A stretch of DNA of 6,199 nucleotides from Chloroflexota bacterium (GTDB taxonomy: Bacteria > Chloroflexota > Anaerolineae > Anaerolineales > VGOW01), in NCBI GenBank assembly GCA_016215145.1, contig JACRLA010000392.1, positions 1 through 6,199 of the forward strand. The letters are read 5' to 3'. Position 1 is the stretch's first letter; every line of letters starts with the position of its first letter. The notes beneath the pieces are model-generated. The model made no database searches. It was not told the DNA's origin and worked only from the letters and a program-made list of their open reading frames with translations. The position numbers were made by a program, and so were the translations under genes. Of this stretch, positions 4,984 to 6,199 are shown one piece after another.

Positions 4984-6126
4984 ATGCGCCGCCTCTCCTC
5001 CATTTCCTTTAGTTCCCCTGTTTCTTTTATTTCTCTTGTTCCCTTCATCTCCCTCACCCTCCTCGTGATCGTATTTCTACGTCAAGCCACATTCACCAAC
5101 TTAATTTTCCCGCGCGGCGACACCTTCTTCTACTTCTACCCGTATTGGGAATATCGCGCTCAATCACTTCTCGCTGGTCGCCTGCCGTTGTGGAATCCTT
5201 ACATCTTCATGGGCGTGCCGTTTCTCGCCAACTCACAAGCCGGAGTTTTCTATCCGCTCAATCTTCCTTTGATATTTTTCTCCGCGCCCGTCGCCGTGAA
5301 GATCACGATCATCGTTCACCTGATCATCGCCACCTGGGGAACATATTTACTCGCCCGATCTATTTTCAATCTTCAACCGTTGCCCGCCGCGTTTGCCGCC
5401 ACCCTCTTCGCCCTCGGCGGCTACCTCACCGCGCAAGTAGAGCATGTGAATCAACTTCAAGGCTTAGCATGGATGCCGTTTGCATTGTGGGCAACATCCA
5501 ACATCTTTAACTTCAAACTTCAAACTCCAAAACTCATTGTTCATTCTTCATTGTTTCATTGTTCATTACTTTCATTGTTCATCGCCTTACAGTTAACCGC
5601 CGGTCACACCCAAACAACCTTCATCACCCTCGTCGCCTGCGTCATCGTTGCACTCTATACAGTGATCAGTGAACAGTGGACAGTAATTAGCAAGCAATCT
5701 CCAATCTCCACGCAAAGCGTCCAATCTCTAATTACTAATTACAAATTACCAATCTCATTGTTCATTGTTCATTGTTCATTGGGATTTGGATTGGCAGCCC
5801 TCCAACTTCTCCCCACTCTCGAACTCTCGCGCCTATCACTTCGCGGCGGCGGGCTTCCACTTAACGAAGCGATCTCTTTTTCTTTGAATCCACTTTTAAT
5901 CGGGCGGGCATTGTTGCCGGGATACAGCCGCATGATCTTTTCCGAGTTCGTCGGCTACATCGGAGTCATCCCGCTCACACTCGCCGTCGTCGGCGTCACC
6001 GAGATCAGGCGGGACAGGTTGATCGTGCTGGCAGCGATCATCGCCTTCGTCGGTCTGTTCCTCGCCTTCGGTGGCTACAATCCTATCTATCTTATTCTCG
6101 CGCGACTCGTACCGGGATTTAACTAG
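4984..6126 (+). CDS. YfhO-family membrane protein, cut by an in-frame TAG
   Basis: The first 380 codons of a YfhO-like (GT-C type) polytopic membrane protein, related to proteins that add sugars to lipid-linked or teichoic acid substrates at the envelope. Family blocks are clear: PRGDTFFYFYPYWEYRAQSL (43-62; G45, D46), GRLPLWNPYIFMGVPFLANS (65-84), GVFYPLN, LQLTAGHTQTTF (202-213) and LAALQLLPTLELS (270-282). The frame ends at TAG (6124-6126) directly after YNPIYLILARLVPGFN, where homologues continue. Full-length members are much longer, so this is a truncated product or a pseudogene. Residues 176-200 and about 226-266 are encoded by heptamer arrays. The start at 4984 has no Shine-Dalgarno. 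It probably shares a transcript with the preceding glycosyltransferase. Confidence 0.82.
   Translation: MRRLSSISFSSPVSFISLVPFISLTLLVIVFLRQATFTNLIFPRGDTFFYFYPYWEYRAQSLLAGRLPLWNPYIFMGVPFLANSQAGVFYPLNLPLIFFSAPVAVKITIIVHLIIATWGTYLLARSIFNLQPLPAAFAATLFALGGYLTAQVEHVNQLQGLAWMPFALWATSNIFNFKLQTPKLIVHSSLFHCSLLSLFIALQLTAGHTQTTFITLVACVIVALYTVISEQWTVISKQSPISTQSVQSLITNYKLPISLFIVHCSLGFGLAALQLLPTLELSRLSLRGGGLPLNEAISFSLNPLLIGRALLPGYSRMIFSEFVGYIGVIPLTLAVVGVTEIRRDRLIVLAAIIAFVGLFLAFGGYNPIYLILARLVPGFN
5509..5583. repeat. Heptamer array (AACTTCA then TTCATTG families) in the YfhO-like gene
   Basis: Units AACTTCA, AACTTCA and AACTCCA, then GTTCATT-family units with 8- and 9-base variants, total 75 bases. They encode residues 176-200, ending in a hydrophobic SSLFHCSLLSLFI stretch that joins the family segment ALQLTAGHTQ. 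The array seems to supply part of a transmembrane helix. Confidence 0.85.
5660..5781. repeat. Composite heptamer array (CAGTGAT, CAATCTC, TAATTAC, ATTGTTC) in the YfhO-like gene
   Basis: Seven units are in exact 7-base phase from 5660 to 5708. A 13-base interruption with the small hairpin ACGC-AAA-GCGT follows, then eight more phased units from 5722 to 5777 and a partial one. It encodes about residues 226-266: a polar Ser/Gln loop, then SLFIVHCSLG leading into a membrane helix. The units CAGTGGA (5674-5680) and AAATTAC (5743-5749) deviate exactly where the family sequence would give in-frame stops. Confidence 0.9.
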
Positions 6127-6199
6127 TTTCGCGTTCCCGCGCGCTGGCTGGTGTTATGGGCATTAGGCGCAAGTCTCCTTGCAGGCTTCGGAGTTCAAC
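6124..6199 (+). pseudogene. In-frame continuation of the YfhO-like gene after TAG, partial at window edge
   Basis: After the TAG the same frame stays open for 24 codons to the edge of the window and encodes FRVPARW, then LWALGASLLAGFGVQ. In YfhO proteins the block before the TAG (VPGF-x-x) is normally followed by FRVPARW-type sequence. The TAG therefore replaces one sense codon, most simply a Leu TTG changed by one base. The reading frame has not shifted. Confidence 0.75.

Noticed and set aside
4950..5100. Pyrimidine-rich N-terminus of the YfhO-like gene as another heptamer array
   Set aside because: Some units look similar to TTCATCT or TTTCTTT but 7-base phase is not maintained after 4978, so low-complexity membrane coding is enough to explain it.
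6124..6126. Genome-wide TAG recoding (sense amber codons)
   Set aside because: The nucleotidyltransferase gene ends in TAG (530-528) in a position that makes sense as a stop, and reading through gives no meaningful protein. A local mutation or error is simpler.

Overview
This 6.2 kb window comes from a bacterial chromosome of moderate GC. It most resembles Chloroflexota (Anaerolineae-like). The basis is the style of the winged-helix/AAA+ ATPase, the YfhO-type and DKPPL-type membrane glycosyltransferase genes, and the many short heptanucleotide repeats and perfect palindromes. That placement is inference; similar heptanucleotide repeats are also known in filamentous cyanobacteria. No stretch over 300 bases lacks a gene. 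The largest gaps are 1-93, 1053-1098, 1877-1940 and 3333-3388.

Left part, all on the minus strand. At 1052-94 lies a tight two-gene unit: a DUF6036-like nucleotidyltransferase and a small helical protein that overlaps its 3' end by 16 bases and has its own strong Shine-Dalgarno. A 17-bp perfect hairpin that can act as terminator follows. This has the layout of a toxin-antitoxin-like nucleotidyltransferase pair, but the function is unproven. Next, at 1876-1099, is a glycerophosphodiester phosphodiesterase gene broken by a 22-bp tandem duplication; deleting one copy restores a normal 251-residue protein. Then at 3332-1941 is an intact 463-residue ATPase with a proline-rich N-terminus, a winged-helix-like segment and an AAA+ core.

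Right part, plus strand. A 56-base divergent promoter region (3333-3388) separates the ATPase from two consecutive genes for polytopic membrane proteins. These are a GT-C/ArnT-PMT-like glycosyltransferase (3389-4966) and a YfhO-family protein (4984 onward). The second is interrupted by an in-frame TAG at 6124, after which the same frame continues with recognisable family sequence to the window edge. Both probably act on lipid-linked sugars at the cell envelope.

The most notable signal is a set of heptanucleotide tandem arrays (TTCATTG, CCAATCT, GTAATTG, CAGTGAT and TAATTAC families). They lie between genes and also inside both membrane-protein genes, where they are translated. Because 7 is not divisible by 3, an array cycles through all three frames. 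TTCATTG arrays therefore encode the hydrophobic cycle F-I-V-H-C-S-L in every forward frame and seem to supply whole transmembrane segments. In the three array families that contain a potential stop, the one unit that would put the stop in frame carries a substitution that removes it (TAA to TTA, TGA to TGG, TAA to AAA). Arrays also supply the stop codons of two genes. Together this suggests that mobile or expanding repeats are being domesticated into membrane-protein coding sequence.
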